In this document: positions 16,538 to 24,617 of the stretch, piece by piece
How the letters are laid out: each line of letters begins with the position of its first letter
Position numbering within the stretch: the stretch's first letter is position 1
NCBI GenBank assembly: GCA_016839875.1
Contig: JAEOTK010000305.1
Location: 1-33,685 of the forward strand
Direction: 5' to 3'
From: Candidatus Heimdallarchaeota archaeon
GTDB taxonomy: Archaea > Asgardarchaeota > Heimdallarchaeia > Heimdallarchaeales > Heimdallarchaeaceae
Length of the DNA: 33,685 nucleotides
Program-made: the position numbers and the translations under genes
Notes under the pieces: generated by a model
The model's database searches: none
What the model was told of the DNA's origin: nothing
Seen by the model: only the letters and a program-made list of their open reading frames with translations

Positions 16538-19024
16538 ATGGGAAGGGCATTCAAAAAGAAACTACTGATTATCATTGTAATTACCTTCACCTATAGCATA
16601 AATATTACAGAATCAGGATTAAAAGCTTTAGAAGAGGGGGGTTTCTACCCATCCTATAACATAGAGCAAGAAATTTCTTCTTTTCAAGATGTCGGTCTTC
16701 CTCAAGCAGTATGCTCTTGTTGGAAAGAAACTGAAATAAATTCTCATTTAACTAATGAAAGCAACATAGAAATTGCAGATGAAGAAGGATTACTTTACAA
16801 GTATAGTACAAATATTACAGATATTGAAGCTTTACCAATCAATTCTTCTGTAGAGGATTTCAATCCTGCTTTAGCGCCCGATGAGATGTTCGTAAGTTCT
16901 GATGAATATGTATACATGGGTTTTCAAATAAATGGTTCAGAGTTGGTTAAAATAAATGGTTTTTGGATTTATGTTCGCGGAGAATCTAGAGGAGACATAA
17001 CGTATCAAGTATTTAACTCAATTCCAGGTAATGCATCAACTACCTATCCTAATGTTACTTCTCCTGTTTCTACTCAATTTAATGTAACTATAACTCCCAT
17101 TATTCAAACAGGAGAAGAACAGTGGTTATGGCTAAATCTTGAACAAGAAAATTTAACTCTTAACCCATTAACAACTTATGCTAGCACATTTTACTTAGGA
17201 GTTTGGAGATCATCCACACATTCTAGATTGCGTTGGGTTTACTGCAATGATTTATCTTCACCAGATAACAAAGATGAAGGAGATTGTTACAAATTTTCTA
17301 TTACAATGAATTATCAAGCAATAGATTTATTCTTGAACATCTCCATCTCACCTCTGTCAATTACACCATTTCCTTCAACAATAAATATGAAAATCAACGA
17401 TACTTTAATCTCAAATCAGATAATTCCAGATAGAGGATGGTGGGAGTCAGGAGAACTAAATCCAGCAATTAATACAACTATTTCACCACAAAATCTTGTA
17501 ATTACATATTGTTGGCCAGATTTCTATCAATGGTCTGTTTCTTTCAATTTGATCTTGGAGAAGTACTTCTATATTAGGGATTTATTTCAAACAGAGTTTC
17601 AGGCGGATTCAGAAGAAACTACAGTCACTTGGAAAATCCTTTTTCCTATCGAATATCCAAGCAGTTCTGAAAATCGTAGATTAAACATCAGTTTAGAAAA
17701 GGATTGGTCTGTTGTAACAGTAAGAAGAAATACTATCATTCATACAAATTGGTCAGAGTATGATAATTATCTTCTGATAGATGATACATATGATGGTATG
17801 TGGGAAATTGAATGTATAGCTCAATGCTATATATTTGATGTCGATTTTGTAAATTCACAAAATGAATTGATATCTGAAACGAATAATGCAGATTTGATAA
17901 GAATATACGGTTGTATTAAGGATTTAGAAGACAATCTAGTTTTAAATGGTAACTGTAATCTAACAGTAAGCGATCCAAAAGAAAGACAGATTGTACAGAT
18001 AATTAATCAACCAATAGAGGTAGGTTCTGAATATAATTTCGTTTTTCAATGGGACTTAAGTACATTAGAAACAGAATCAGGAGTATATGCCATCAATCTT
18101 ATTTGGACAAATGGAACAGCTGTGGGAGTAGCTAACTCTAGTCTGAGAATTTCAATACTTGTTCCATTCTTAACCAAAGCTGCTCCTTATTTTATTTCAT
18201 TTAGTTTATTAGCTTTGATTAGCGGAATAGCTTATATCATATTTCGTCTTATTTTAGTTCCTAAAAGAAGAGAACGAAATGAACATCTTTTGAAATTGAA
18301 AAACTCTTTCACAGATGCCTTTAAACTAAGACGACTACTGATAATTCATAAACAATCAGGTTTATGTATACTAGATCCAATTTCTGATGAAAGTTTTGAT
18401 GCAAATCTAATGGGAGGATTGTTACATGCAATCTCAACTTTTGGTGGGAGTATAATAGGTACAACAGAATCTTCAAGTGATTTCAGTGTTAATCCTGAAC
18501 TGAAAGATATCACATATGGAGATAATCATATAAGAATTTTCGACGGAGATTATGTTAGAACAGCTGCAATATTTAATGGAATACCAAGTATTCAAATGAA
18601 TCTCAAACTAGAAGAATTTACTGATTTCTTTGAGGTGTCTCATTCAAATGAATTACGAAATTGGACAGGGAAACTTGAACTTACAACCAGATTCGAGGAT
18701 ATTGTAGAAGATACTTTTTCTGTTTCACTTAATGCTGAATATAGATTAAATAGAATAGAAATCGAAACAACGGAAATAATTAGTATAAAAGAAAGATTAC
18801 AAGGTTTTAGCTCAAGAATAAGAAAAACAGATGATAAAATATTATTAACTGGAAAAGAAAAAAAACTACTTGATTTCATAATTAAATTTCAAGGAGAAAG
18901 AGAAGATATACTTTTGGGTGTAATAATCTATGAATATATGAAGAATAGGAAAAAAGAGGATTTATATGTTTTTGAAGCTCTTTTCAACCTTTTAGAAAAG
19001 GAAGTTCTTGTTCCAAATACTTAA
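16538..19024 (+). CDS. Large ectodomain-TM protein with cytosolic longin/roadblock-like domain
   Basis: An 828-residue protein I do not recognise as a named family. Residues 8-22 form a signal or anchor helix. About 25-545 is an extracellular, beta-rich region with roughly 16 N-x-S/T sequons and six or more cysteines. About 550-573 is a membrane helix followed by a basic stop-transfer (PKRRER). The cytosolic part (about 597-735) has the pattern LLIIHKQSGLCIL, a helix NLMGGLLHAISTFGG, a two-strand hairpin ending in YGDNHIRIFDGDYVRTAAIF, and a helix EEFTDFF. That beta-beta-alpha-beta-beta-alpha order fits longin/roadblock-like domains, which are abundant in Asgard archaea. The final 70 residues are helical and charged. 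A receptor or scaffold passing an outside signal to cytosolic partners, possibly small GTPases, is an inference. TATA-like sequence TTTTTATAGA lies about 35 bases upstream. Confidence 0.75.
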   Translation: MGRAFKKKLLIIIVITFTYSINITESGLKALEEGGFYPSYNIEQEISSFQDVGLPQAVCSCWKETEINSHLTNESNIEIADEEGLLYKYSTNITDIEALPINSSVEDFNPALAPDEMFVSSDEYVYMGFQINGSELVKINGFWIYVRGESRGDITYQVFNSIPGNASTTYPNVTSPVSTQFNVTITPIIQTGEEQWLWLNLEQENLTLNPLTTYASTFYLGVWRSSTHSRLRWVYCNDLSSPDNKDEGDCYKFSITMNYQAIDLFLNISISPLSITPFPSTINMKINDTLISNQIIPDRGWWESGELNPAINTTISPQNLVITYCWPDFYQWSVSFNLILEKYFYIRDLFQTEFQADSEETTVTWKILFPIEYPSSSENRRLNISLEKDWSVVTVRRNTIIHTNWSEYDNYLLIDDTYDGMWEIECIAQCYIFDVDFVNSQNELISETNNADLIRIYGCIKDLEDNLVLNGNCNLTVSDPKERQIVQIINQPIEVGSEYNFVFQWDLSTLETESGVYAINLIWTNGTAVGVANSSLRISILVPFLTKAAPYFISFSLLALISGIAYIIFRLILVPKRRERNEHLLKLKNSFTDAFKLRRLLIIHKQSGLCILDPISDESFDANLMGGLLHAISTFGGSIIGTTESSSDFSVNPELKDITYGDNHIRIFDGDYVRTAAIFNGIPSIQMNLKLEEFTDFFEVSHSNELRNWTGKLELTTRFEDIVEDTFSVSLNAEYRLNRIEIETTEIISIKERLQGFSSRIRKTDDKILLTGKEKKLLDFIIKFQGEREDILLGVIIYEYMKNRKKEDLYVFEALFNLLEKEVLVPNT

Positions 19025-19228
19025 ACGTCATCTTACACAAAGTCAAGCACCTAACCTAAATATCAAGTCAAATAAAATCTAGATTAATTTCGAAAGTTTC
19101 AGTAGAATTAAGAAAAATCTAATCGAATTTCCAGACCATCTCTCGAAAAGAAATAAAGATTTCTCTTATTTTAAAGACTAAAACTATAGAATCAAATTTT
19201 TTTTCCTACCTTCTAAAATATTCAATAC

Positions 19229-19236
19229 ATTTATAG
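19229..19236 (+). promoter_or_regulatory. TATA-like element of the PNPOx-fold gene
   Basis: ATTTATAG-like sequence is centred about 30 bases before the ATG at 19263, giving a near-leaderless transcript. The 238-base gap 19025-19262 otherwise holds only a 6-bp inverted repeat (AGAAAT/ATTTCT, 19149-19164) and AT-rich sequence. Confidence 0.4.
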
Positions 19237-19262
19237 AATTAGCTTTCAATTTCAAGTATAAG

Positions 19263-19736
19263 ATGAAAGATTTAGTTAAAGAAGTAAGGAAAATTCTCAA
19301 GAAAAATATGTGGCTGGTATTAGCAACAGCAAATGAAAAGGGAAATCCTCAAAGCTCAGTTATTGTTTATAAAAGTGATGGGAATGCCTTGTATTTCATA
19401 ACAGGTAGTAATACACTTAAAGCCAGGAACATTCGGAAGAATCCTAATGTTTCAGTTACAATTCCATTTCGAATGAATTTATTACACAAACTCGTTCCTG
19501 CTCCTCCAGGAGAATTACATTTCAAAGCTAAAGCTGAATTTCTTGAACGAGAGGATGATGAAATTCAAACCAACCTTGCTAGAATTTTGAAATATGAAGA
19601 AAAAGCAGGAATCAAGAGTGATACAGTTTATCTGAAACTTGTACCAACAAGTAAGATTGCTACTCATGGTGTAGGCATTAAATTACAAAACTTAAGATTC
19701 CCTGAAAAGGCTCGTAATATGGTAGATTTGAGATAA
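19263..19736 (+). CDS. PNPOx-fold (pyridoxamine 5'-phosphate oxidase-like) flavin-binding protein
   Basis: A 157-residue split-barrel protein. It has the family's N-terminal helix (VRKILKKNMWLVLATANEKGNPQSSVIVY) and a strand YFITGSNTLKARNIRKNPNVSVTI. The latter is the FMN phosphate-contacting region in which Lys/Arg residues recur in this superfamily. Members bind FMN, F420 or heme and reduce small molecules. True PNPOx activity is not implied. It is convergent with the alpha/beta hydrolase and ends in a shared hairpin. Another member is encoded at 26962-27432. Confidence 0.88.
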   Translation: MKDLVKEVRKILKKNMWLVLATANEKGNPQSSVIVYKSDGNALYFITGSNTLKARNIRKNPNVSVTIPFRMNLLHKLVPAPPGELHFKAKAEFLEREDDEIQTNLARILKYEEKAGIKSDTVYLKLVPTSKIATHGVGIKLQNLRFPEKARNMVDLR

Positions 19737-19747
19737 ACACTCATCTA
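19723..19747. terminator. Hairpin shared by two convergent stop codons
   Basis: TAGAT (19723-19727) plus GAG (19730-19732) pairs with CTC plus ATCTA (19740-19747), leaving a two-base TT bulge and a 7-base loop. The TAA of the plus-strand gene (19734-19736) is in the loop. The TAG of the minus-strand hydrolase gene (complement of 19745-19747) is in the 3' arm. Confidence 0.45.
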
Positions 19748-20554
19748 TTGTTGAATGAAGTCTTTTACAGATTTCACAAATTTCTGAAATTTTTCTCTAT
19801 GGATATTATGACCAGTTTTTTCAAAAAGTATCCATTTACCGACATTGAGACAGTCTTTTGTTAATTGGAAGTGTTTCTTAGGTATAACGCCTTTTTCAGC
19901 TACCATCAAAAGAATAGGAACAGAAATAGAAGGTAATGTCTCTTGCCACAAAACTCTTTCTCTTACTAATAATTCAAATGATGCTTTATGTTTTAATTGT
20001 GCAAATTGATATTGTCCTGTAACCCAAACCCTATGATCTATCTCATCCCAGGAACTATTTACTCTTTTACTATATTGATACAGCTGTTCCTCTGTCTTTT
20101 TACTCATATTGCTTAACATCACTTTAAATGCAGCATAAATCATCATTTCCAGAAAAGTGATTTTCGGTTTGAAATTCAAACCTGGATCCAATAAAACAGC
20201 TCCGTTAATTAAATCAGGATAATTTTCTGCAATTAGGCACGCGATTCTTCCTCCCATAGAATGCCCCATTATCCATGCTTTTTCCAATTCTAGTTTTTCC
20301 ATTAATTCCACGATTTCTTTTACCATTTCGAAAGTTTCAATACCCTCTTCTGGATCTGATGATAATCCATGATTTCTTAAGTCTGGCATAATTACATCGA
20401 AGTTTTCTTCTAGCTCTCTAGCTGTTCTTGTCCAACACAAACCATTATCTGAGTACCCATGTAGTAAAACAAAGGGAGGTTTTTTACCACCAGTCCTAGT
20501 GTAATGTAGCTTAATTCCATTCACTTCAATATAATCTGAAATCCAGTTGTTCAT
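19745..20554 (-). CDS. Alpha/beta hydrolase
   Basis: A 269-residue alpha/beta-hydrolase with the oxyanion motif LLHGYSDNG (30-38), the nucleophile elbow GHSMGG (97-102, Ser99), and a catalytic His in the C-terminal KTGHNIHRE segment. Asp residues in the preceding strands could complete the triad. The cap region is helical (about 130-190). Esterase, lactonase or C-C hydrolase activity is possible; the substrate is unknown. I chose ATG 20554 because a TATA-like element (about 20598-20608) predicts transcription starting near 20577, which excludes the TTG at 20584. Confidence 0.88.
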   Translation of the reverse strand: MNNWISDYIEVNGIKLHYTRTGGKKPPFVLLHGYSDNGLCWTRTARELEENFDVIMPDLRNHGLSSDPEEGIETFEMVKEIVELMEKLELEKAWIMGHSMGGRIACLIAENYPDLINGAVLLDPGLNFKPKITFLEMMIYAAFKVMLSNMSKKTEEQLYQYSKRVNSSWDEIDHRVWVTGQYQFAQLKHKASFELLVRERVLWQETLPSISVPILLMVAEKGVIPKKHFQLTKDCLNVGKWILFEKTGHNIHREKFQKFVKSVKDFIQQ

Positions 20555-20650
20555 CAGAAAAAACTTCTCTGTTGTTTTTATCAATTTTAAGTGGTTTCAT
20601 TAAAAATGTATGTCTTTGTATAATTAAGAAAAAACAATTTTAGATTAAAA

Positions 20651-20659
20651 GTTATATAC
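20651..20659 (+). promoter_or_regulatory. TATA box of the DinB-like gene (leaderless)
   Basis: GTTATATAC is centred about 25 bases before the ATG at 20679. There is no ribosome binding site, consistent with leaderless initiation. Confidence 0.55.
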
Positions 20660-20678
20660 ATCCAAGTTTTAATTCTAA

Positions 20679-21194
20679 ATGATTGAAATGAGTGATGCAG
20701 AAGAAAAGATTACTCTATCAAGCATTCTTATTACTCAGTTTAAAGATAAATGGAGAATGCTTAAACAAACTATAGATAAAATTCCAGAGGATAAATGGCA
20801 TAAGGGTAAAAACAAATGGCTCTATTCCTGGGGAGTTTATCACGTTATTGAAACAGCTGATTTCTACTCCCTAAATTACCATGAAGATATGAAATGGGGC
20901 AAAGTAGCAGACATTGATTGGAAGAAAGATTCTGAAGAAGAGATAGAGAAGAAGAAGCTTAAGTTAACCAAGAAAATGATGTATGATTATATGGCTGAGA
21001 TAGACAATAGGATAACTGATTTTTTGAACAATAATTCTGATGAAGATTTACTCAAGAAAGATAGTTACTACTGGTTTGATTCTATCTATGGAAAACTAAT
21101 CTATTTACTCCGTCACAACTCTTTCCATATAGGTGAATTAGCTAAGGCTTTACGAGATTGGGATTGTGAAAGATTCAAGTGGGGAAGAGAATAA
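20679..21194 (+). CDS. DinB-superfamily protein (four-helix metal-binding fold)
   Basis: A 171-residue, mostly helical protein with the DinB/YfiT metal triad in its usual spacing: His55 in the second helix (WGVYHVIETADFY), then His146 and His150 in LRHNSFHIGELAKAL. The superfamily includes thiol-dependent S-transferases (bacillithiol, mycothiol) and many uncharacterised proteins. Which cofactor it uses cannot be told from sequence. A second ATG nine bases in (20688) is also possible; the first fits the TATA spacing. The TAA stop sits in the loop of a GAAGAG/CTCTTC stem (21184-21205) with no T-run. Confidence 0.85.
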   Translation: MIEMSDAEEKITLSSILITQFKDKWRMLKQTIDKIPEDKWHKGKNKWLYSWGVYHVIETADFYSLNYHEDMKWGKVADIDWKKDSEEEIEKKKLKLTKKMMYDYMAEIDNRITDFLNNNSDEDLLKKDSYYWFDSIYGKLIYLLRHNSFHIGELAKALRDWDCERFKWGRE

Positions 21195-21248
21195 CAGAAC
21201 TCTTCAATTCTGGAAAAAGATATAAACAACTCATGCCTTATTTAGTGT

Positions 21249-21914
21249 ATGACATTTGAAGTTGAAAGATTGAAAGTACAAATTGCTCTTCGTATCTTGC
21301 TAGCGTTATTAGGTGTAGTTCTTGTTCTTACTATTGGACTAGCTATCTGGCAATATCCAGAACCATATGAATTCTTTGGCGAACACATTAGCAATCTAGG
21401 AGGTATCCAAAGTGAGACTCTTCTCAACAACTATTATTCTTCTATGATAATGATAATAGGTTTTGGAGTTCTTGCAGGAATCTCATTCACTATGGCAATA
21501 ATCTATTTTGCATCTAAAAGAATAAAATTCAACATCACAAAAGGAGTACTAGCTTTGGCAATTGCAGGTGGTACTGCAGGAGTAGCTGTACCTCTTGATC
21601 ATCCTACTTTGGATCAATGGCACTATGTTGGAGCAGCTTTATTCATACTAGGTTTTGCAGCATATAATTTCGTCTGTCAAGCCCGAAGATATTATAAAAA
21701 GCATACACTCATTCCTGAAAAGTTGGGTTTCAATTTCTGGATTGATTTCATATTTGTCTGGATTGTTCTGGCTGCTTTTGTAATGTACATGGTTGTATTC
21801 TTATTGATACACTTCACGACATACAGCAATATTTTATCGGGACCAATCGCTCAAAAAATAGTCCTGATAGTTGATTTGATTGCAGTAGTAATCTTTGACA
21901 TCAATGACATGTAA
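21249..21914 (+). CDS. Six-helix membrane protein, DUF998/Frag1-like
   Basis: A 221-residue integral membrane protein with about six hydrophobic helices (about 13-33, 64-88, 98-115, 125-145, 165-190 and 200-218). The first extracytoplasmic loop carries YPEPYEFFGEHISNLGG. The fourth-helix region has VPLDHPTLDQWHYVGAALF, a His/Asp-bearing pattern seen in DUF998 and Frag1/DRAM-like proteins. No function is established for this architecture. The gene stands alone and ends with a clear hairpin plus T8 terminator. Confidence 0.75.
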   Translation: MTFEVERLKVQIALRILLALLGVVLVLTIGLAIWQYPEPYEFFGEHISNLGGIQSETLLNNYYSSMIMIIGFGVLAGISFTMAIIYFASKRIKFNITKGVLALAIAGGTAGVAVPLDHPTLDQWHYVGAALFILGFAAYNFVCQARRYYKKHTLIPEKLGFNFWIDFIFVWIVLAAFVMYMVVFLLIHFTTYSNILSGPIAQKIVLIVDLIAVVIFDINDM

Positions 21915-21945
21915 CAGAGAACCAACAGATACTAATTGAATGAAG

Positions 21946-21972
21946 TGAGTGTTATTTACACTCATTTTTTTT
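21946..21972 (+). terminator. Intrinsic terminator (7-bp stem, T8)
   Basis: TGAGTGT (21946-21952) pairs perfectly with ACACTCA (21958-21964) around a TATTT loop and is followed by eight T residues (21965-21972). It lies 31 bases after the stop of the membrane protein gene and just before the end of the convergent MFS gene. The T-run orientation fits the plus-strand transcript. Confidence 0.7.
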
Positions 21973-21976
21973 ATTA

Positions 21977-23257
21977 TTAATCGCCTGCAATTTCAACAGC
22001 TTGAGCAGTTTCAGTTATTTTTGAAAAATCGAATAATCTAGTAGTGATACTGAGAATTACAAGACCTATCAGTATAATTCCACTAGCCATCATCATTGTA
22101 TTAGCTATTCCAATAAACTCTGAAGTAAAACCAGATATAGAGAGGCAGGATACACTAAAAATCTGAATATAAGCATTTGTTGCACTATAAGCTCTACCTC
22201 TTATCTCATTTGGTACTTCTTCAGCGAAATATGCATTTATACTCAAGCTCATCATACCATTCATAGTTCCCATGATTAATCCAAGAGCACCTATCAAATA
22301 TATTGAAGGTGTAAATTGGAAGATAACATAATATACTATAATTGAGATTGTTCCAGCCATAATTGCTCGTGATCTCCCGATCTTTTTCTCAAACTTAGCA
22401 AAGAAAATATTTCCCGCAACAGTTCCGAAAGCTACAACCGCACCTATAATTCCATATTCAGTTTGAGCAATCTGTTCTAATAATAAATCTCCACCATATC
22501 GAACTTCAAAAATCCAGGGATACAGTAAAGGACCTGCGAATGCAGATCCAATTGTAAGGAAGGTGAAGAGGATTATCAATATTCGAATTATGGGGTGCTT
22601 GAATAGATAACCCAATCCTTCCTTTAGGTCGGTGAAAACAGCCTTCGCTGAGAATGAATCTTTTTCTCTAGAAGCAGAAGGTATCAATGTTCGAGAAATC
22701 ACAATAGCTGATAATGCATAACATCCACTTGTTATCCAAAAGGTTGGAGCTCCAAAGAACGCATAAACAGGAGCTGCGATTAAAGGTCCTAAAACTGCGA
22801 AAGTTTGGAATACGAGTCTGCTTATACTTATAGCTTTAACATAAGCTTTCAAACCTACAATTTCAGGGATGGCAGCTGATCTTGGAGCTGCAAAGGTAGA
22901 AGATCCAACACCATCTAAAAATGCAATAATCAATAATGGATAGAAAGATTGGACAAAAGGAATAGCAATAATTGAAATTGCCCTCAGAGCATCAGCTCCA
23001 ATCATTAATGCTTTTCTACTTATTCTATCTGCAAAAACGCCTGAAATTGGACCGATTAAAATCCAGGGTAAAGTTTGAGCAGCTAACACTATTGTCATTC
23101 TCGTAGCGGATCCAGTAAGACTGTAAACATAAAGAACAATAGAAATGCGAAATACAGCATCCCCAAAATTGCTAAATAATTGACCTGTTAGTAGTTTAAC
23201 AAAGTCTCTATTTTTGAAGACGTCTTTGTAGGTAGATTCTTGTTCTGTTTCAGCCAT
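21977..23257 (-). CDS. MFS exporter, EntS/MefA-like (MFS_3)
   Basis: A 426-residue, roughly 12-helix transporter with the N-terminal signature FVKLLTGQLFSNFGDAVFRI and the loop GVFADRISRKALMIGAD of MFS_3 efflux proteins (macrolide and siderophore exporters). It starts at ATG 23257 behind CGGTGA. It is divergent from the winged-helix regulator at 23576, which is a plausible controller. The exported compound is unknown. Confidence 0.9.
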   Translation of the reverse strand: MAETEQESTYKDVFKNRDFVKLLTGQLFSNFGDAVFRISIVLYVYSLTGSATRMTIVLAAQTLPWILIGPISGVFADRISRKALMIGADALRAISIIAIPFVQSFYPLLIIAFLDGVGSSTFAAPRSAAIPEIVGLKAYVKAISISRLVFQTFAVLGPLIAAPVYAFFGAPTFWITSGCYALSAIVISRTLIPSASREKDSFSAKAVFTDLKEGLGYLFKHPIIRILIILFTFLTIGSAFAGPLLYPWIFEVRYGGDLLLEQIAQTEYGIIGAVVAFGTVAGNIFFAKFEKKIGRSRAIMAGTISIIVYYVIFQFTPSIYLIGALGLIMGTMNGMMSLSINAYFAEEVPNEIRGRAYSATNAYIQIFSVSCLSISGFTSEFIGIANTMMMASGIILIGLVILSITTRLFDFSKITETAQAVEIAGD

Positions 23258-23412
23258 TAACTTTCACCGAAAAAAAGAATTACTGAAGACCACCACGGTA
23301 AAGGATGATCTCCTCAATTCCGATGAACATACTCTTTCTTCTTCCCTTCGGAAGAGTTTCTTGCTTTTTGTTGTTTTTTACACTCATTTTTCACACCAAG
23401 TTTTTGAGAGCT
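23258..23412. other. Divergent leader region between MFS exporter and regulator
   Basis: About 155 bases without an ORF. It holds the GGTGA ribosome binding site of the exporter (minus strand), a G+C-richer patch (23285-23330), and a stem TCTTCC/GGAAGA followed on the plus strand by a T-rich run (about 23341-23380). I see no clear TATA box for the exporter. A structured 5' leader or small RNA is possible but unsupported beyond this. Confidence 0.3.
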
Positions 23413-23430
23413 TTCTCACCACAATGAGAA
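23413..23430. promoter_or_regulatory. Operator-like repeat A (TTCTCA-N6-TGAGAA)
   Basis: A perfect 6-bp inverted repeat, TTCTCA (23413-23418) and TGAGAA (23425-23430), about 30 bases upstream of the TATA element of the regulator gene. Same sequence family as repeat C. Confidence 0.5.
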
Positions 23431-23432
23431 CC

Positions 23433-23453
23433 ATTCTCACAACACATAAGAAT
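23433..23453. promoter_or_regulatory. Operator-like repeat B (degenerate)
   Basis: ATTCT and AGAAT (23433-23437 and 23449-23453) form a 5-bp inverted repeat. The left half extends to ATTCTCAC, as in repeats A and C, while the right half has diverged. It lies directly upstream of the TATA element. Confidence 0.35.
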
Positions 23454-23458
23454 TACAC

Positions 23459-23467
23459 ATATTTAAA
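23459..23467 (+). promoter_or_regulatory. TATA box of the winged-helix regulator gene
   Basis: ATATTTAAA lies between repeats B and C and predicts transcription starting near 23489, at the edge of repeat C. Confidence 0.5.
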
Positions 23468-23470
23468 GGT

Positions 23471-23489
23471 TTCTCACTTGTTGTGAGAA
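23471..23489. promoter_or_regulatory. Operator-like repeat C (TTCTCAC-N5-GTGAGAA)
   Basis: A perfect 7-bp inverted repeat, TTCTCAC (23471-23477) and GTGAGAA (23483-23489), between the TATA box and the predicted transcription start. A bound protein here would block initiation. A further half-site TGAGAA lies at 23505-23510. Confidence 0.6.
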
Positions 23490-23575
23490 TTAATGTCATT
23501 CAGATGAGAAAGCCTTATATATGTTCAAAAGAAAGTGAAATTGAAATAGTCAGATGCTTTGAAAGAGGTTTTTTA

Positions 23576-24217
23576 ATGAGTTATCGAGATATAACAGACT
23601 TCGAACCAGAAACGGTCAAATTCCTAAGCGACCCAAGTATTCTAGAAACAACAAGAAATCCACTTTACATACCAATTATGAGTATATTGAGAGGGGGTAT
23701 AAAAACTCTTAAAGAAATCAAAGAAGAATATATGGATCATTCTTTCAAAAAAGAAATTCCAGCGGATAAATCTCTTTATCGTCATCTTAAGCATCTTAAA
23801 GATGTGGGATTGATTGCAGAAGTTGGAAAACGAGTCTATACAAATCAAGCAATGACAGAGAAACTGTTTGGTAGGACTGCAATTTTCTTTTATTTAAAAG
23901 AGGATGAAGAATTTGATATGCAATCAGAAAAAAACAAAAAACAAGCAGATTTACTAAGCAAGATCTTCGAACATACCTGGAAGATACCGAAACCTTCTGT
24001 TGACTGTATATTACAAATCATGAAGAAAATAAGAGAAATCAGTAGAGATAGTCATACATTCTTATTTGAAGAACATATAGAGGAAGTTGTTGGATTATTA
24101 GGTGAAATACCTTTGGAAGATTTACGAAGTGTGGTTGAAACCTATATTTACATAGATATTCTTCAAAACAAATCCAAATTTAAAAAAGAACTCAAAGACT
24201 GTTTAAAACTAAATTGA
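23576..24217 (+). CDS. Winged-helix (ArsR/PadR-like) transcriptional regulator
   Basis: A 213-residue protein from ATG 23576. A helix-turn-helix region (about 25-90) contains NPLYIPIMSILRGGIKTLKEI and the recognition/wing stretch KSLYRHLKHLKDVGLIAEVGKRVYT, as in ArsR-like repressors. The C-terminal 110 residues are helical, probably for dimerisation or effector binding; no metal-site cysteine cluster is seen. GAGGT lies seven bases before 23576. In-frame ATG 23504 and GTG 23483 are alternatives, but 23483 falls inside operator repeat C. The three TTCTCA-type repeats around its promoter suggest autoregulation and possibly control of the divergent MFS exporter. That is an inference. Confidence 0.8.
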   Translation: MSYRDITDFEPETVKFLSDPSILETTRNPLYIPIMSILRGGIKTLKEIKEEYMDHSFKKEIPADKSLYRHLKHLKDVGLIAEVGKRVYTNQAMTEKLFGRTAIFFYLKEDEEFDMQSEKNKKQADLLSKIFEHTWKIPKPSVDCILQIMKKIREISRDSHTFLFEEHIEEVVGLLGEIPLEDLRSVVETYIYIDILQNKSKFKKELKDCLKLN

Positions 24218-24267
24218 ACTATTTTTGAAAAGCAAATCAAACTACAGATTATATGAATTCTAAATGC

Positions 24268-24296
24268 AAAAAAAAGTGAGTAGATGAACTACCCAC
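24268..24296 (-). terminator. Intrinsic terminator of the 83-codon ORF
   Basis: On the minus strand GTGGGTAG pairs with CTACTCAC (one G-U pair) around a 5-base loop (24276-24296) and is followed by eight T residues (complement of 24268-24275). The TAG stop of the ORF (complement of 24289-24291) is in the 5' arm. Confidence 0.65.
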
Positions 24297-24540
24297 CAAT
24301 GTGTAGTATTAAATTCATAACACCACACTTAGATAAGAAAACAGCATTTTTCTTAGTACTTAGAATCCAGAACTCAGCAAGTAACTTTACTCTAGAAATC
24401 ATTTGAGCATGTAGACTAGCTGCATTGCTTATGTAGAACATATTTATTGGGTGATCATTCAATAAAGATGCATACATTAAGACAGTTATAAATTCTAAAG
24501 CCATAGAATTTATTCCTCGTAATGGGAGTAATAGTTTCAT
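24289..24540 (-). CDS. Hypothetical 83-residue protein (or small transcript) with its own promoter and terminator
   Basis: I do not recognise this ORF. It encodes 83 residues from ATG 24540 (GTG at 24552 is an alternative), moderately hydrophobic with one Cys. No motif or clear membrane helix stands out. What argues for expression is the surrounding signals on the same strand: a TATA element at 24618-24630, AGGTG at 24549-24553, and a hairpin plus T8 terminator that includes the stop codon. The transcript would be about 330 bases. It could also be a non-coding RNA or the remains of a larger gene. Confidence 0.4.
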   Translation of the reverse strand: MKLLLPLRGINSMALEFITVLMYASLLNDHPINMFYISNAASLHAQMISRVKLLAEFWILSTKKNAVFLSKCGVMNLILHIGG

Positions 24541-24617
24541 ATGATTTGACACCTAAAGTGATGTACTTACAGTGATTTCTGAAATTCAGAGTACTTAGTT
24601 AAAAAAAAGCATAAACA

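Noticed and set aside
19149..19164. AGAAAT/ATTTCT inverted repeat as terminator of the 828-residue protein gene
   Set aside because: It lies about 125 bases past the stop, has only 6-bp arms in very AT-rich sequence and is not followed by a clean T-run.
23285..23330. Possible box C/D sRNA (GATGATC and CGATGAA elements)
   Set aside because: The C-like boxes are imperfect and no D box (CTGA) occurs in the right order. The region is more simply the leader of the MFS exporter gene.
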